DNA of 64,000 bases from assembly GCA_037074765.1 (NCBI GenBank), contig JBAMDO010000168.1, positions 1 to 64,000 on the forward strand, read 5' to 3'. Both the position numbers and the translations under genes were made by a program. Positions 1 to 15,600 of the stretch are shown here, in pieces; position 1 is the first letter of the stretch; each line of letters starts with the position of its first letter. Under the pieces are notes generated by a model, which had not been told where the DNA came from, searched no databases, and saw nothing but the letters and a program-made list of their open reading frames with translations. The stretch is from Mansonella perstans. Taxonomy: Eukaryota; Nematoda; Chromadorea; Rhabditida; Onchocercidae.

Positions 1-463
1 AGCAGATGAAAGTATTAAGTTATTGAAATGAATGGCCTAAGAAGACAGGTAGAGTAAATAGGGCTACAAGCAGAGAGGTAGGTACTGCTACACTATCAAT
101 TTGTTATCAGTTAGTTATTTGAGCTTAGAAAATGAGAAATTGTGAAGTACATTTCATTTGGCTCAACGGACAATGGGTCAGTGGACAAAATGATCGAAGT
201 TGTAGTAGATAGGAAGACAAATGATACAGATAACTGTGTAAAAATAGTAGAGATATTGTTGAAGCTGAGTCATTTCATCTCAATTGCTCCCATAAAATGC
301 CTTAGAGACAAAAAGTCCGTAATGAATAGGAACACAGCGGGAAGGCCCTTTCGAATGTGTACCGACTGTTTGAGATGGATGTATGCTAAGCAGACAATAA
401 ATATGTAGGCGAGAGAGTAATGTTAAGCGAAATGTTCGGTTGCGATAGGTATTAAAACATGTA

Positions 464-467
464 TATA

Positions 468-510
<43 letters not shown>

Positions 511-590
511 GTGTATGTGTATGTATATGTATTTATGTGTTCGTGTATGCGTATGCGTGTGCGTATGTATATGTATGAAGTGTATGTGTA

Positions 591-629
<39 letters not shown>

Positions 630-646
630 GTGGGTGTTTGTGTGTG
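464..646. repeat. Compound TG / TATG microsatellite
   Basis: The tract is built from TG and TATG units with interruptions such as TTCG and GCG. The long Cys/Val/Met/Tyr ORFs on the plus strand and His/Thr ORFs on the minus strand are artefacts of the dinucleotide repeat. Confidence 0.95.
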
Positions 647-784
647 TACCTCTTTGAAAAACGCCCACATGGACATCTGAAAGATAAAAACAGTGGGAGG
701 AAATATGTGGATATCTCTAGAGCTAAAAGACCACGGGAATAGTTCTGGAAAAATTGGATGGATCAAATAACAGCTATGTGTCGT

Positions 785-811
785 AAAAAAAAAAAAAAAA
801 AAAAAAAAAAA
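785..811. repeat. Poly-A homopolymer, about 27 A
   Basis: An uninterrupted A run is followed by ordinary sequence. I see no retrogene or transposon body attached to it, so it is recorded only as a homopolymer. Confidence 0.9.
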
Positions 812-2913
812 GCACTGAATTCTTCCAACATAGAGCAGACTTAGCTATATAGATTGATGAAAGATAGCATAAGATTCATCATTGACACTTTCGGGAAATC
901 TGCTCGATCATTTCAGTTCAACCATTCCAATTTTAACAAACAGCTTCTGTTTCTAAAAAGATTCTTGAAATCGTATGTTAAATGCTGTAATAATGTTTGT
1001 CACTACGAATAATTGTAGCTGTTAACTGATAAAACGATAAGTGCAAAACTACAAAACAAAAAAAAAGCTTATACATAAGATAAATTTCATTTTAGGTTTG
1101 AATGAATAAATTGGTAATGTTTCCACACAGTAATTCTATAAGGAACTGCTTTGTTTAAAGCCTTAAATATGCTGCACTGTGTTAAGAAATTTCATTTATC
1201 GAAAACTGAGTAATATTCAGTAGATATATAATACAATTTAATGTAAGATTTTACCAAACATCGTTTAATTTTTGTAAAAAAAAACGAAAATTGAAGCAAA
1301 ATTTTGTCGTATCTTTTCAGTATTAATAAAATTTATTAGAGGCGAGACATTTGAAATTAAAATAAAAAGTGACGAGCAGAGATATCGATCAATCATAGCA
1401 ACATAAAAAGTTGCAGCCAATGATTCGTAGGAAAACTATTAGGAACGAACCTCCCTCCCCATATTGTCGAGAGTGATAATTATTTTAACTCAGTCTAAAT
1501 ATATATGCAAATAAAGACATATCTAATGTCAACGATAATGATAATCCTATTATTGATACCGTATACTTGTGTTATTTTGAACGATATTATAAATGATAAA
1601 TAATTTAAATTGAGTAGGGATGAAGTGGAAGAAATGATTAGCGGAGGAGTGAGCGAAAGGAGTAGTTGAATAGCATCAGCAAACCATCGTTAGGTTCAAA
1701 TGAAATTCTTTAACGATTGATTTTGTAAGCTTTAGCATTTGCCTTCGTATCATAAATATTTCACAGTCAGTCGGTTATCATTCATCCTGTTATTTTAAAA
1801 AAAAAACAAAAAGCTTTAGATGCATTAAACAGTCGATCAAACTACAAGCCAAATATTGAAAAATAGAATTTTAAGGATTTCATTGCAAAATACGAAAAAT
1901 TTCAACAACTTTAGCTGGGATTATTTTCAGGATTACAATCAAAAGTTTTCTTTTAGTTTAAAAGAAATAGGCTGAACATCGCTTGCGTATTACATTTTCA
2001 TAGTTGTAGATAAGAAACAGAGTGAACTGCTAGAAATCACTTTCAATACTAAAAACTGAGATTGTTAGTTGAAGCTTTCGGATTGGGCGATCGAAATGAT
2101 GAAATAAAATAGCAAAAAATAATTTCAACAGCCGCCGCTACTCAAAGCTTTTCAGACCAACAAATAGCAGTGATAGAAATTCTCATTCGGAAGTCGGAAA
2201 GACTTACTTCATCTGTAGTCATTGGTTAAATTGGACATTATTGCTCGATTTAACCCTATTGAAAGTAGAAAGAAAAAGGAAGAATTTGTAGAAGCTTTAA
2301 AGGTGAGAATTCGCTGATGGAGTAAAGAGGAATGAATATCGCATTGCAGCACCAATAATCCATAAAAATAAAAGATGAAGGTGGTGAAGGCTTTTTTCTA
2401 GTAGCAATAAGCATCAATAATGGAATTGTTCTGTTAAAAACGGAGTCCATAGCTATAACTGTGCCGATTGTCTCACATACGATTGTAATTATGTTGACAG
2501 GAAATGCAGTTTACGAAAGCTTTTATAAACCATTTTGAATATTCGAATCACCTGTTCGCTGTTCTTTTGTTTTGTTTTCTTTTTTCTTTAAATGAAAATA
2601 TATCCTCTGCCGTAAAAAGTAGAAAGAAAAGAAAAACAGTTAATAAAATCTGCGTGAGTTATTTTGAAACCATCTCGACCATTCTATAACTTTTTTACGA
2701 GAGTTTTCCAGAATAGATTTTGATTTGAAGCTGTTTTCTTCAGAAAGAGAACTTTCCTCGCTAAATAAATTTTATGGAAAAAATGAATGGCAGAACCATA
2801 GGGCGTTGAAAACCTGCAAGCTTGTCACTATTTTTGTGCGTTGCTCGACTCTGCCATATTAGCCATTAATACAAAATCATAGGCAATAAATTAAATTCAT
2901 AATAATTCAACGT

Positions 2914-3075
2914 TCATTTGGTTCCAACTTTGTAGAATTGATTTAAAGGCATTTGGTTGAGAAGTAAGTGTAGAAGACTAGAAGTCACATAAGTTTCAAT
3001 AATTGACAACGTCAACTGCAATAATCCAAAGTACAGCAATAAAATAACAACCATTATATTCTGGTAATTTTTCAT
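2914..3075 (-). CDS. Possible 53-aa secreted peptide
   Basis: The ORF starts at the ATG at 3075 and ends in a stop at 2914. Residues 1-24 look like a signal peptide: MKNYQNIM, then a run of Val, Ile, Leu, Tyr, Phe and Gly. The remaining roughly 29 residues are Leu- and Asn-rich with no cysteines and no motif I recognise. It lies about 90 bases downstream of the stop of the SXP/RAL-2-like gene on the same strand. That is a spacing typical of nematode operons, but there is no clear TTTCAG acceptor just before the ATG. A chance ORF is quite possible. Confidence 0.25.
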   Translation of the reverse strand: MKNYQNIMVVILLLYFGLLQLTLSIIETYVTSSLLHLLLNQMPLNQFYKVGTK

Positions 3076-3162
3076 ATTTAAATCCCGTTTTAAGAACGTG
3101 GAAATAAGTTGCAAACAGTTCTCAGTTGTTTTATTGAAACTAATGAAAATATCGCATTCATT

Positions 3163-4402
3163 TCAAATACATTTTTCTGCTCTGCTCTTCAAATGCTCTG
3201 CTCTCCGTTTGGCAAAATCCTTCAATTCACGACGAATACTTAGCGGGTAATTTTTGACAATCTGAAAAATAGTTTTCATTCCTTTGTAAAATGCAAACTT
3301 ATTTTGGGACAAATTATGAATTATTTCTTGGATAACATTGAGTTTATGTATAGTTTGGCAGAGAACGTAAGTAATGAAATTTATAATCATAGTATAAGCT
3401 TTCCGAAATTTTCGAAAAATTACTGCAGCAGGTTAGTGTTGTAGTATCATTTTCCTAACAAGCTAACCTCAAATCTCTACTGCTTTCACTGCTATAGATA
3501 AATTTAGATCATTCTCCCAAAAGTTCCCATACAAACAAACAAACCAATGCAATGAATGGTTCACCTACCCCAAACCTTTTTTCAGGCTCTGCGTAATTGA
3601 GAATATTCAGTGCTTTTCGTGCCTCATCCGACATTTGGCGTATATGAAGTAGCAACTGTCGCTGGCATTGTCGGCGTTCTCTCATATATTGATTGTAAGC
3701 AGTAAGCTGCTCTGTAGTTAACAGTGATACGGCGAGCAGATGAATCTGCAAATATAAAAGTTCCTGAAATGATTTGAGGCTTCTCAATTTATGCATTCTG
3801 AAAAATGACTGATGATGCCACTAAAGGCTTACAGAGACGATACCTTGCACCATTCATGTATCCTCTGATAATCAGTGGTTGGGGCCATTGTTTATTATTT
3901 TACTGTCTATTTTGAATCTGTAATATATTTGTCATTTAGAACTCTTCAGTGACTCTTGATAGAATTCATACCATCTTTTCGCGTAAACCGTTGGATGGAA
4001 TATTTGGATCGTTCCATATTGTCGTGAAACTGTTGGCAGTATCTTTACTTGCATTTTTCAGAAATTCCGGAAGTTCAAAAGCTTCCGAAATCTGTAAATT
4101 TCCTGATTATTTTGATTGATACTATATGAAATATTCTGTGGACAGTCGACACTACAAATTAAAGATACATTACTTGAATCTCATCATAAACAGCTTCATC
4201 TTCTGAAATTGGCAAAATACTACCGCTTGCCGAATTATAATTACGACTGCTGTATATTTCCGGTTTTACTGAAATAAATATATTTTATTACTCTTCATAT
4301 TGTCTGCTAAAAGCTTTTACTAAAACCAATAATCTTAAAGACAGAATGAAGTGAAGATTTACTTCCTCGTGGGATTTTTGGACTGATAATATTATCATCG
4401 TT
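3163..4402 (-). CDS. SXP/RAL-2 (DUF148)-like protein, 5' end missing
   Basis: Five exons join in frame on the minus strand: 4402-4363, 4268-4174, 4091-3972, 3745-3569 and 3261-3163 (stop), giving about 176 residues. The exon at 4402 has a good acceptor and no start codon, so a first exon, probably with a signal peptide, should lie further upstream; I could not find it. Residues about 46-176 are helical and charged. They contain a pattern resembling DUF148: PEFLKNASKDTANSF, a Leu-rich helix ending in an Arg/Gln-rich stretch, then MSDEARKALNIL and a final Lys/Arg-rich helix. DUF148 proteins are nematode-specific secreted proteins, several of them filarial antigens, of poorly known function. The exon structure is well supported by phase. 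The family call rests on pattern resemblance only. Confidence 0.5.
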
Positions 4403-6420
4403 CTAGGCTAGTTCATTTATCGATTTACCAATGATACGTCTTTTCAGATTCATTTCTCTTTTCGTATAGCTTTGATAAAAAGGTTTTGGAGTCAGATCTT
4501 GAAAAAGCGTAGAATATCGTGGAGTCAGATATTGGATGTCAAATTTGTATCAATCTTAAAGGAGTGAGTTTTTGTCGGATGTCCTCCTTTTGAATTCCGT
4601 GCTGTATTCTGCTTGGATTTCTTTCATTTGTGAAATTTGTGTTTTTATCAATCATATTTACAATCAAGATGAGGAATCAAATTTCTTTTTATTCACAGAA
4701 AATGGGAAAATAGCAACTGAGAGCAAAAAGTGGGAATTAAAGGCACTTCAGTTGTAATTAAAGCACTTTGCATTTTATTCATTTATTTACGGGTTATTCA
4801 TCCATCGTTCTTTCGCTTGGTATGAGAGAAAACAGACGGGATATAATGAAGAAAAAAATTACTAACAAAACCAAAATCAACCTTCATGGCGATGTTTCGT
4901 TGGAAATATATTAACGATTGCAAGGATAACATCAGTTGCAATTTGTTCCGCGACGCAGCTTTTTCCGGATTCGTAATTTTCCCTGTGCAATCCTATTGTT
5001 ATCTTTCCACCAAACATGACAGTTACAAAATAAGAATTTCAAAGTTTCCGAAAAAATGTTTTTCTTACTCAAAACTGAAGGCATGGAGGGACATTTCCCT
5101 TATGATGGAATTTCTAAGAACGAATTATTGCATCGTCGGAATAAGTCAAACCTCCTTCAAGTTTTCTAAGCCTCTTATTAATAAAAAAAAATAACGTTCT
5201 GCTTTAAGGTGCACTCAAAGGTTTACCAGATACTTTGCAGTTTTTCCCTTGCAAAATCTGGCATCTGATTATATTCAGGAGGTAGTTGACATGGGCGTGG
5301 AACCTGAAACTCAATTAAGAAAACAAAGGAAATCTAACACCAAAAAAATAAAAGTACTTCTTTTGGTCACTTTAATTATGAGAAACTTAAATATAATTTT
5401 AAAAAAATCGCTGAGAAAATCCAGTTTCTGATATTTCATTAGGCAAGATTAACAAAGGAAACCAAAAAAGCTATAAAGAAATCAAAAAAACTAACAGTTG
5501 CTGTTACAATTATCCCAAATGCAGGATAATAAAACAAGCACAGGAATGCCAGCATCTAAACAGCAAGTCTTCCTTGAAAGTTACACATAAACCAAAATTT
5601 AGTATTGTAATTACTGGATTTCATTAGGTGAGATAATGTGTTCTAAAATGTCAAATCTCTGTTAACCAGCTGGTTACATTTCCTTATATTAATGCTTCAT
5701 TTTATCATATCAATAATTAACATCCCTGTATTAAATTAGCTGTTAAAGCTCCGCAGTTTAATATGGATTAATCATTTTAATTCTCATTTCGAATACTTAT
5801 AACGTACTTTTAGAACCCTTAAAAAGGAAAATATATCGACAGTGGAGAAAAAGAAGCATGACTCGAAAATATTCTATTGCAACATTCCTTCCAACAAGAA
5901 CTGTTAAGAATTAGAGATGTATGAACGCCTACGTATTACTAGTCAAGGTAACTATTCCTCCACAATCCAGTTTTTTCATATAAAATAAGAATATGTAAGA
6001 GAGAAATGAACAGAGTTTTCAAGAAATTATTTCAATCAGATCGCTTTTTATCCATTAACTTCCGAATTGAAATATCCACTTGCCCTGCTGAGCTTGAAAT
6101 AATTTCTTGAAAACTCTTTAGACACAATTACCAACTCTACACCGGAAAAAACTCGTTTCCCAATTTGGGGCGAATTATTTTGATTACCAGTGAATTATTG
6201 CATCCTTTCTTCTCATATTTTAAAGTTTATTTGTAACCACAATATGCAGATTTTGAGTGAATTAAATTTGCAGCACCATTAGATGATAAAAATAAAACAT
6301 TTTTTCCAACAGCCAATCTCATCAGTAATATCACCATTGTTTTCAGCCAAATTTGATGTAACATAAACATTTCTTAATTTTAACAGATTTATGGGAAGTT
6401 CATGAAATATCTATTTATTT
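4403..6420. other. Intergenic, with one perfect hairpin
   Basis: Plus-strand ORFs at 4572-4757 and 4886-5194 (102 aa) have no signal peptide, motif or conserved splice partner and are probably chance ORFs. The missing first exon of the SXP/RAL-2-like gene may lie in the left part. The inverted repeat at 6012-6117 is listed separately. Confidence 0.5.
6012..6117. repeat. Perfect 24-bp inverted repeat, 58-base loop
   Basis: The left arm at 6012-6035 begins AGAGTTTTCAAGAAAT. It is the exact reverse complement of the right arm at 6094-6117, which begins TTGAAATAATTTCTTG. Matching stops at both ends of the arms. The loop shows no further pairing that I can see. Confidence 0.95.
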
Positions 6421-8828
<2,408 letters not shown>

Positions 8829-9661
8829 ATGGCTGGGGTGGCTAAGCAGGCAGGAACAAAACGAAAAATCCGAGTGAAGGAAGATCACACCGTTCGGTAT
8901 TTCCGCAAACGGGAAAATGGAACAATAACTCTTGCTCCACCATTTAAATATACTTAAAATCTGAAGTTGAGACGTATTGAATCAAGACGACCGCACCTGG
9001 ATTTTGAAGATATTTGCATATGAGCAAGTGAAACCTACCAATAAATGCAGTGAAATTCTCCATCTCAAACTTGGTTTCTAAGATTCGTCCGGCAGTCGTA
9101 GGTTGAACGACTCAAAACAGAACAAAAATAATGATAAGCTTTATTTTGAAAATGCGACAAAATTAAAAAATAAAACAACCATTCACACTGAAATAATTCA
9201 TAGCACGCCACTTTAAAGTGATTTTGATCACAAGAGTTTTAGCCAAAACAAGAGAGAAAATACAAAATTCTAGCTGCAGGAAAGTGGCTGATGCAATAGT
9301 TTATTGTACAATAAAATGTTTTTTTTATTCCACAATCCCAATTATTCGTCCATATGAAAAACCTCATCACTCATGAATGCAATTTCGATGAATCAGCCAG
9401 CATATTTCATTCCTTTCAATTAAAAATAACAGTAAAGCATTTATTAATATCACTAAGCGATAATATCAGATTAGCAGGCAGTGAATAGAAATACAGTGGT
9501 AGTTACTGCAAAATATAATTCCAAAAAAATTTTTAACAATATGAGATACTATAAGTACAGCCATTTATTTTATTAAAACTTGTTTAATTCAATACAAAAA
9601 AGATACGTCCAGCTACGTTTTGATGATTAAAAAAAATTTTGACGGAAAGTGACAGCCATAA
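8829..9661. other. Gap between ZNF330 and PH-actin gene
   Basis: No exon is supported here. The stretch holds the promoter side of the ZNF330 gene and the 3' flank of the PH-actin-related gene. Both are on the minus strand and about 0.8 kb apart. Confidence 0.6.
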
Positions 9662-12600
9662 TTAAAAGATAGAATTTTGCAACTGACGAAGAAAATCGCT
9701 GAGACTTTCAAGTGTAATACAAGTCTGACCAAACTGAATACTTGAGGCAATCACTTGTGCACCCAAATAAGCTGCGTTGTACCTCCACGGTGAAAGATGG
9801 ACCTAAAAAGCATAAAAAATGAAAAATCTGCGAAATTTTTGTAAGAAGAAAGCTTCATGATACGATTTAAATTTGGTTGGAAACAGCATAAGCCATAAAA
9901 TAATGCATCAAAAGCTATGCTGCAACGAAGATGGAAAAAAAAATGATCTGAACTCAGTCCTGGAAGTTTCACGATCATGTTTTATAAATGAAACAGATTA
10001 GAACGGTCAAGTAACTCAATTACAGTGAAGGAAAGAAGTGAAACTACAAATCATCAATCAATAGACAGATGTAAGATATGATCCCATCAACTGCGATTAG
10101 CTGTCCGTCTCGATCTTGTGAAACCAATGACAGATTACAAGTAATATTTAGACGTTTTGACAATGTTATTAAAGTGCAAAAGCATTACCTGGGTGTGTAT
10201 CATTGGTGCCACAAGTGATGCCACTTCTATTTCCAATCTTTCAGCTAAACCAGGAAGTAAAGAAACGCCCCCAGCCAGATATATATTCCTAAAAATTAGA
10301 ATTAAAATACAAATTACACAGTGGAACCGTCGAAATTAAATAACAGAAGTTCTAGATTAATATGTAGGATTTGCCAAGAAGAGAAATGAATCTACCTGAA
10401 TAAAGTTTTTCTACTATCAATAGGTGATGATTGCACGGCCTCAAATACTAGCTGATGAAGAGCTTTTGTATCAAGACCCCATTTTTTCGGTTTGAATAAA
10501 CCCTCAGTTGTAGTGAAGCGAGCAGAATTTATCTGAAATGAAGCTTCCACTCGTATAAAAAATGAAAATATTTCAACTAATGAGCAGCCACAAGTTAAAA
10601 GCATACAATAACGACATGCCTTGAACGAAGGTGACATTTCACTGGTTAGTTCAAATTCTTCAATCGAAACAACTGCATCTATATCGCAACTGTTATTCGC
10701 ACATTTTTCAATTTCTTTTTCATAGTCGATAGCCACAAAACATGCCTTCAACATATTCATACATTTACGCATTTCAATAGTTAAGTATTTCAGGAATTAA
10801 AGAAAACTAGACCCAAAAAAAGTTCCCAATCAATTAAAAACCTTTACAGCTCTAGGAATAGCAATAATAATTATAGTACCGGCTGTATACATACCTCAAA
10901 CAGAAATACCCAAAACAGCGATTCAAATTGAAGCAAAAGTTATTCTAGTCTGCAACGGTCTACCATCCTTACTAGTGTCATAAAAAGAAGTATTAAAATT
11001 ACGATCTATCAACAAAAACAATAAAGACCCAGCTAAAACAGGAACAGATAAAACTAACAAAAAAGAAGTTAAATAAGAAGTTCAAACAAACATTCTAATC
11101 TGATCCAAAGTAACAGCAACAGAACGTATATTCTGCACAGTAACCATAAAATTAATAGCACCCAATAAATACTCTAAAGAATAAATATACCTGCTCCATA
11201 ATAAAACGCGAAATGAGCATTTCAACTGATGACTGAAAGGTGTAACCGCCACAATTTGATTCCATAAGTTTTGCTTGCAAAGCATCAATAATTTGAGTCG
11301 CCCCACACGGCAATGACATAATCGCACTATCCACAACATAACCTTCAAATATGCATGACAATCACTAATGCATGAGTGTATGTTACTCACTAGTTGTGCT
11401 ATTACAAAAATGATATCAGTGATGATGCATTTATTTATGAATGTTAACATCTCTTATCGAGTACCTAATAAATCTGAAAATTCATTTCATTCACTGAAAA
11501 GTAGATTTATTTAAATCTTTCAATTTCGCCACTCTCCACATCCATGCATTTAATAAGCCACTTTCTTACTTCGCATTCTGAAGATAATTTTTTTATTTTG
11601 ATAACTAACTGCTAATGGTCCCTTCTTTAAGTAACGATCCTGCCAGGAATGCGCATTTTAACCGTGATCAATTCCATCCATTTAAGGATAAAATAATCTA
11701 ATATAAAGGAGATACCAGTTACTGGATAAGAAGCAATTTTAATTTGAGAAAAAAAATATTAGCTGAAAAAAATTTAAAAAAAAAACAGTTAAAAACTATT
11801 AATTAAAATAGTTAAAAACTATATTAATAAGTTAACTATATTAACTAATATGCAATAAAGTCAAATAACATAAGATCAGAGCATACCGTCGATTACTGGC
11901 ACAATATTGACACAATCGCCGATATCAACGACGACACCAGTGGCTACGTCATAGGAGTACAATACAAGGCTTGGCTGACGTGATATTGCTGCACCCTTGA
12001 ACAAAATAAATTTTACGACGCACAATTATTAAAAAACCAATTCTATGTATCGAAGTTAAATTAGAAAACTACAGAAAATGCAACAAAAACAATATCCTGG
12101 AAAAAAATACTGAATAGAAAATTAAAAATACTTCACGAACCTGGAAGCACATTTCTTCCAAAACAATTTTCAGCAAATCCGCAATGAGAGCAGTAGGAAT
12201 ATTTTGTGGAATTGCAAGCAAAACCTTAAAAAGTCCCATCTCATTAAGTATTCGTCGACCATGACCAAACAAAAATAATAACAAGGCTAATATAACAATA
12301 AGAACAACAAGCATACATAAACAAGACAAGGTAAACCTGTTGCTATATAACTGAGTTGCGAACATTTGCAACAATTCATTCCTATCTTTGATTGCACTTT
12401 CTTTTACCAGGTGTTAAATAAAAGTAATTACCCGATACTTGGACGGATCGATTTTCAAATCATTGATACATTTCTGCAAACAAGCTTTCAAAGCTGGTCG
12501 GTGAAATACATACCGATCCAGAGAAATATCCGTTGCGCGCAGTGGCCTTATCAGCTTACCCTGACAACGATTCTAAATTTCATTACTTTATTTAAAATGT

Positions 12601-15600
12601 TTTGAAAACTTGAAATTGCAAAAAGTAAAAATGCATTACAATATGAAATTCCAAATTTCATACAATATAAAATATTCTTCAATCTGACAACAACGATATT
12701 ACACATTTGTACGCCACACTATTTCAAATTAATATTTTAAAGCACCTTCTAAGAGCTTCACTTCACGTGAAAGAATAAAATTGTGTCAAACCCAAGAACT
12801 TTCAAGAAAATTAACAAACCTCAGGTATCAATGCATCACCACCAACAACAAATTTACCATCATTTTTAACAAGGACTACTGTTGGAAAAAACGATTGCGG
12901 TAGCGAAGGTTCCATTGTCAATACACCAGCTCGCACTGAACACGACCCGAGCTCAATAATAGCAACTTTCTACAATGTAAATGAATATCACATAAAGCAT
13001 AAAAATTAAATAGGAAGTTCCCCTATAAAAGTTGGTTCACACCATTTACAGAACTGAACAAAGAAAAATGAGGCAAACAGAAACTAAAATTCAATTAGAG
13101 AATACTAATAAAATGAAGAACTGCCAAAACAGAACGGAAGTATATTTGCAGTTATTTCCTGATATTCCCTAATCCAACATTCAATATTTGAGTTTTTTCC
13201 TCCAAATGAAAGAAGCAAAGGATAAAGAAAAAAAATCTTAAAAGATTAATATAAATTTTCAATTCTCGCTTCTTTGTACTCTATGCAAAAAACTGAAATT
13301 TCAAGTTCATTCTCATACCAACTGATTCATAAGAATTCGGAACATTATGGAGAGTATAATGCCTAGGGAATGGACGAAAAAAAAGTAACAAAGCGATATA
13401 TAAAGAAAAGACAGAAAATTAAACTGAAAATAAAAAAAAAAAAAGAGTTCAAAAAATCTACTTCGCGTTAGGGTCGCGGTTTTCCATGTTCTACACTTCA
13501 TGTTATTTGCAAAAATAATATCTCTACAGTATTTACATAAACAATAACCTCGGTGATGTGAGGCAATGGAGGATAAACAGGATTAACGAATGTATCAAGA
13601 TACGATGAAGCCGCATGACTGTTTACAGCCTTCCTCCATTTATCAAATACATTGGCTCCTGGCGGAATCCTAAAGAATCACATACATTGAACAGATGACC
13701 ATAAACATTTTAAAACATGGCACAATCGAAGTGATGAGGGAAATCTGTATACTTCATTGATAACAAACAATTATTATTTGAAAATGTAACAATTTTTTTC
13801 TGAAACTGAAGTAACATATGAATCTTTCAAACAGAATATGAAAATGATACATGCCACTTACAAACGGTACACTGCGTCTATAAATGATATCAATTGACAG
13901 CAAGGACAACATCGTAACGATTTAGAAAACATTCAATTCTAATTAATAAACAGACTAATTGAAACTGACCTCAACACCATTCTGATATGACTCTTTCCGC
14001 CGTGTATGTAAAGTGCATTTTCATCCCTATTGGCATCTACTTCACAGCCAGAAAGCAGCACTTCTCCAACCGGCGTATCATCTGCGAAATGTGACTGAAA
14101 ATTAAAAGGATGAAGCACTCATTATTATTAGGTTCTATCAACCAAAAGGAGATTATGACTGCAGGCACTTCTGATTTGAACAATTGTTCCTCTGATGCAG
14201 AGCGCTCGGAATAATTGCTCTTTGGATAGTGCAAGCATCAATAAACTACCTATAATAATAAGGACGGGTAAACCTAAAAAGTCACAAATTATATGAATTA
14301 CTTTTCGATGTTAAGATGCGAAATTTCTTCGCAGGTGTTATAAAAATACTACGAAACAAACAAAATACAATTCAGAAAAGTTTCGATTCTAACCAGCACT
14401 TCAATAGCACATCAGTATGTACTTTTCGGAATGATTTAACTCCTGCCTCATTTTATGATATAATGGAAGAAATAACTTACAGCAAACCACTGCAAACGCC
14501 CATCTCTAGTCCGAAAATATTTTTGTACCCAATTTTTTTGCAGCTCGGCATGAATGCTTCCATTATCCACAGGAACTTCGAGATGTCCTTCCATATTTGT
14601 AAAACGGTTAAGTTTTGATTCCTTGCGTGGTTCATAACTGACCTGTAATTTCACCAAATTCAAAAAAAAAGACCATCAAATCTGTCATCAGTGGAATTGA
14701 ATGTGATCTAATTGAAAATCCGATATGCAAATCAAAAGCGCTCTTCATTCTTGTTCATTATTTCGAGCTATAGCTATAGAACAACTATAGTTGAATTTTA
14801 ACCAAAAAATGTCATTAAAGTTTCAACCAAATTTAACCAAAAAATTTTTTTACAGATAACACTGCAAGTTAAAAAACACCGTGCAACTCAGTAAAGTTTG
14901 AAAACTTTTTAACTCATAATCCTTTCCTAGTTTTACTGGTTTTATTCCAGAAATGGTTTATTCAAAATTATTCGATCCATTATGAATCTGGTCATATGAA
15001 AAGTTCAAAATTTTAAACGTCACCTCATACAGTTTATTTAGAAGAAGTGTTGGATCCCAATTACTGGTTGCCATGCTTTCGTTACCGATATATTTCTCCA
15101 CTGTATCCTCACTTGTGCATAATTCTGATGAAGCACGCTCAACTGCTGGCATTATTTTATGAATGAATGAAGTTGACACTTCAATATCCGATGTATTATT
15201 ACCAACTGAAACAGTCTTTATTAGCTTATATCGTGGTCCACAGTTATCACTTAACTGACAAACAATGACAATCAAACTTCCAACTGCTCACGTTTTCTTG
15301 TCAAAACTGTCAGTGAAAAAAATGCGTTCAGCGCTATTTTTCCCACAGTTTTTTGATAATTTTCCTAAAAGCTCGAGATTCTCGACTAGTATAAACTGCT
15401 GAGAGCCTATGGGAATTTCTGTAGCAGACTTACTATTTTCTTCATCCGATAAATTTAGCACTAGTTCTGAACTGATTCGAAAATCGGAACCAATTCGATG
15501 CAACAAAGCATTAGAATCAATCTTAAGTTGCTCAGGTACAACTGACAGATCTTTTTTGAAAATAGGTCGTGATATCAAGGATGATGTATGCTCTTCGCTC

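Larger units (their letters stand above)
1..3162. other. Intergenic DNA at left edge
   Basis: Apart from the microsatellite, the poly-A tract and the doubtful small peptide listed separately, I see no supported exon here. Short ORFs (for example plus strand 142-408 and 2504-2689) show no recognisable motif and no convincing splice partners. The DNA is AT-rich with many homopolymer runs. Confidence 0.6.

Noticed and set aside
423..766. Several overlapping ORFs of Cys/Val or His/Thr repeats
   Set aside because: They are translations of the TG/TATG microsatellite in different frames.
785..811. Retroposed cDNA tail
   Set aside because: No coding or transposon sequence precedes the poly-A run.
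2914..4402. Operon of the SXP/RAL-2-like gene and the small peptide
   Set aside because: The spacing fits, but no clear acceptor precedes the second ORF and its coding status is weak.
11082..11450. A 122-aa minus-strand ORF across the NUMT
   Set aside because: It runs out of a PH-actin exon in the wrong frame into mitochondrial DNA; only the actin frame and the code-5 cox1 frame make sense.
15287..15288. In-frame TGA suggesting a pseudogene or stop readthrough in the PH-actin gene
   Set aside because: A 39-base intron with a strong GTGAGC donor removes the stop and restores the frame exactly.
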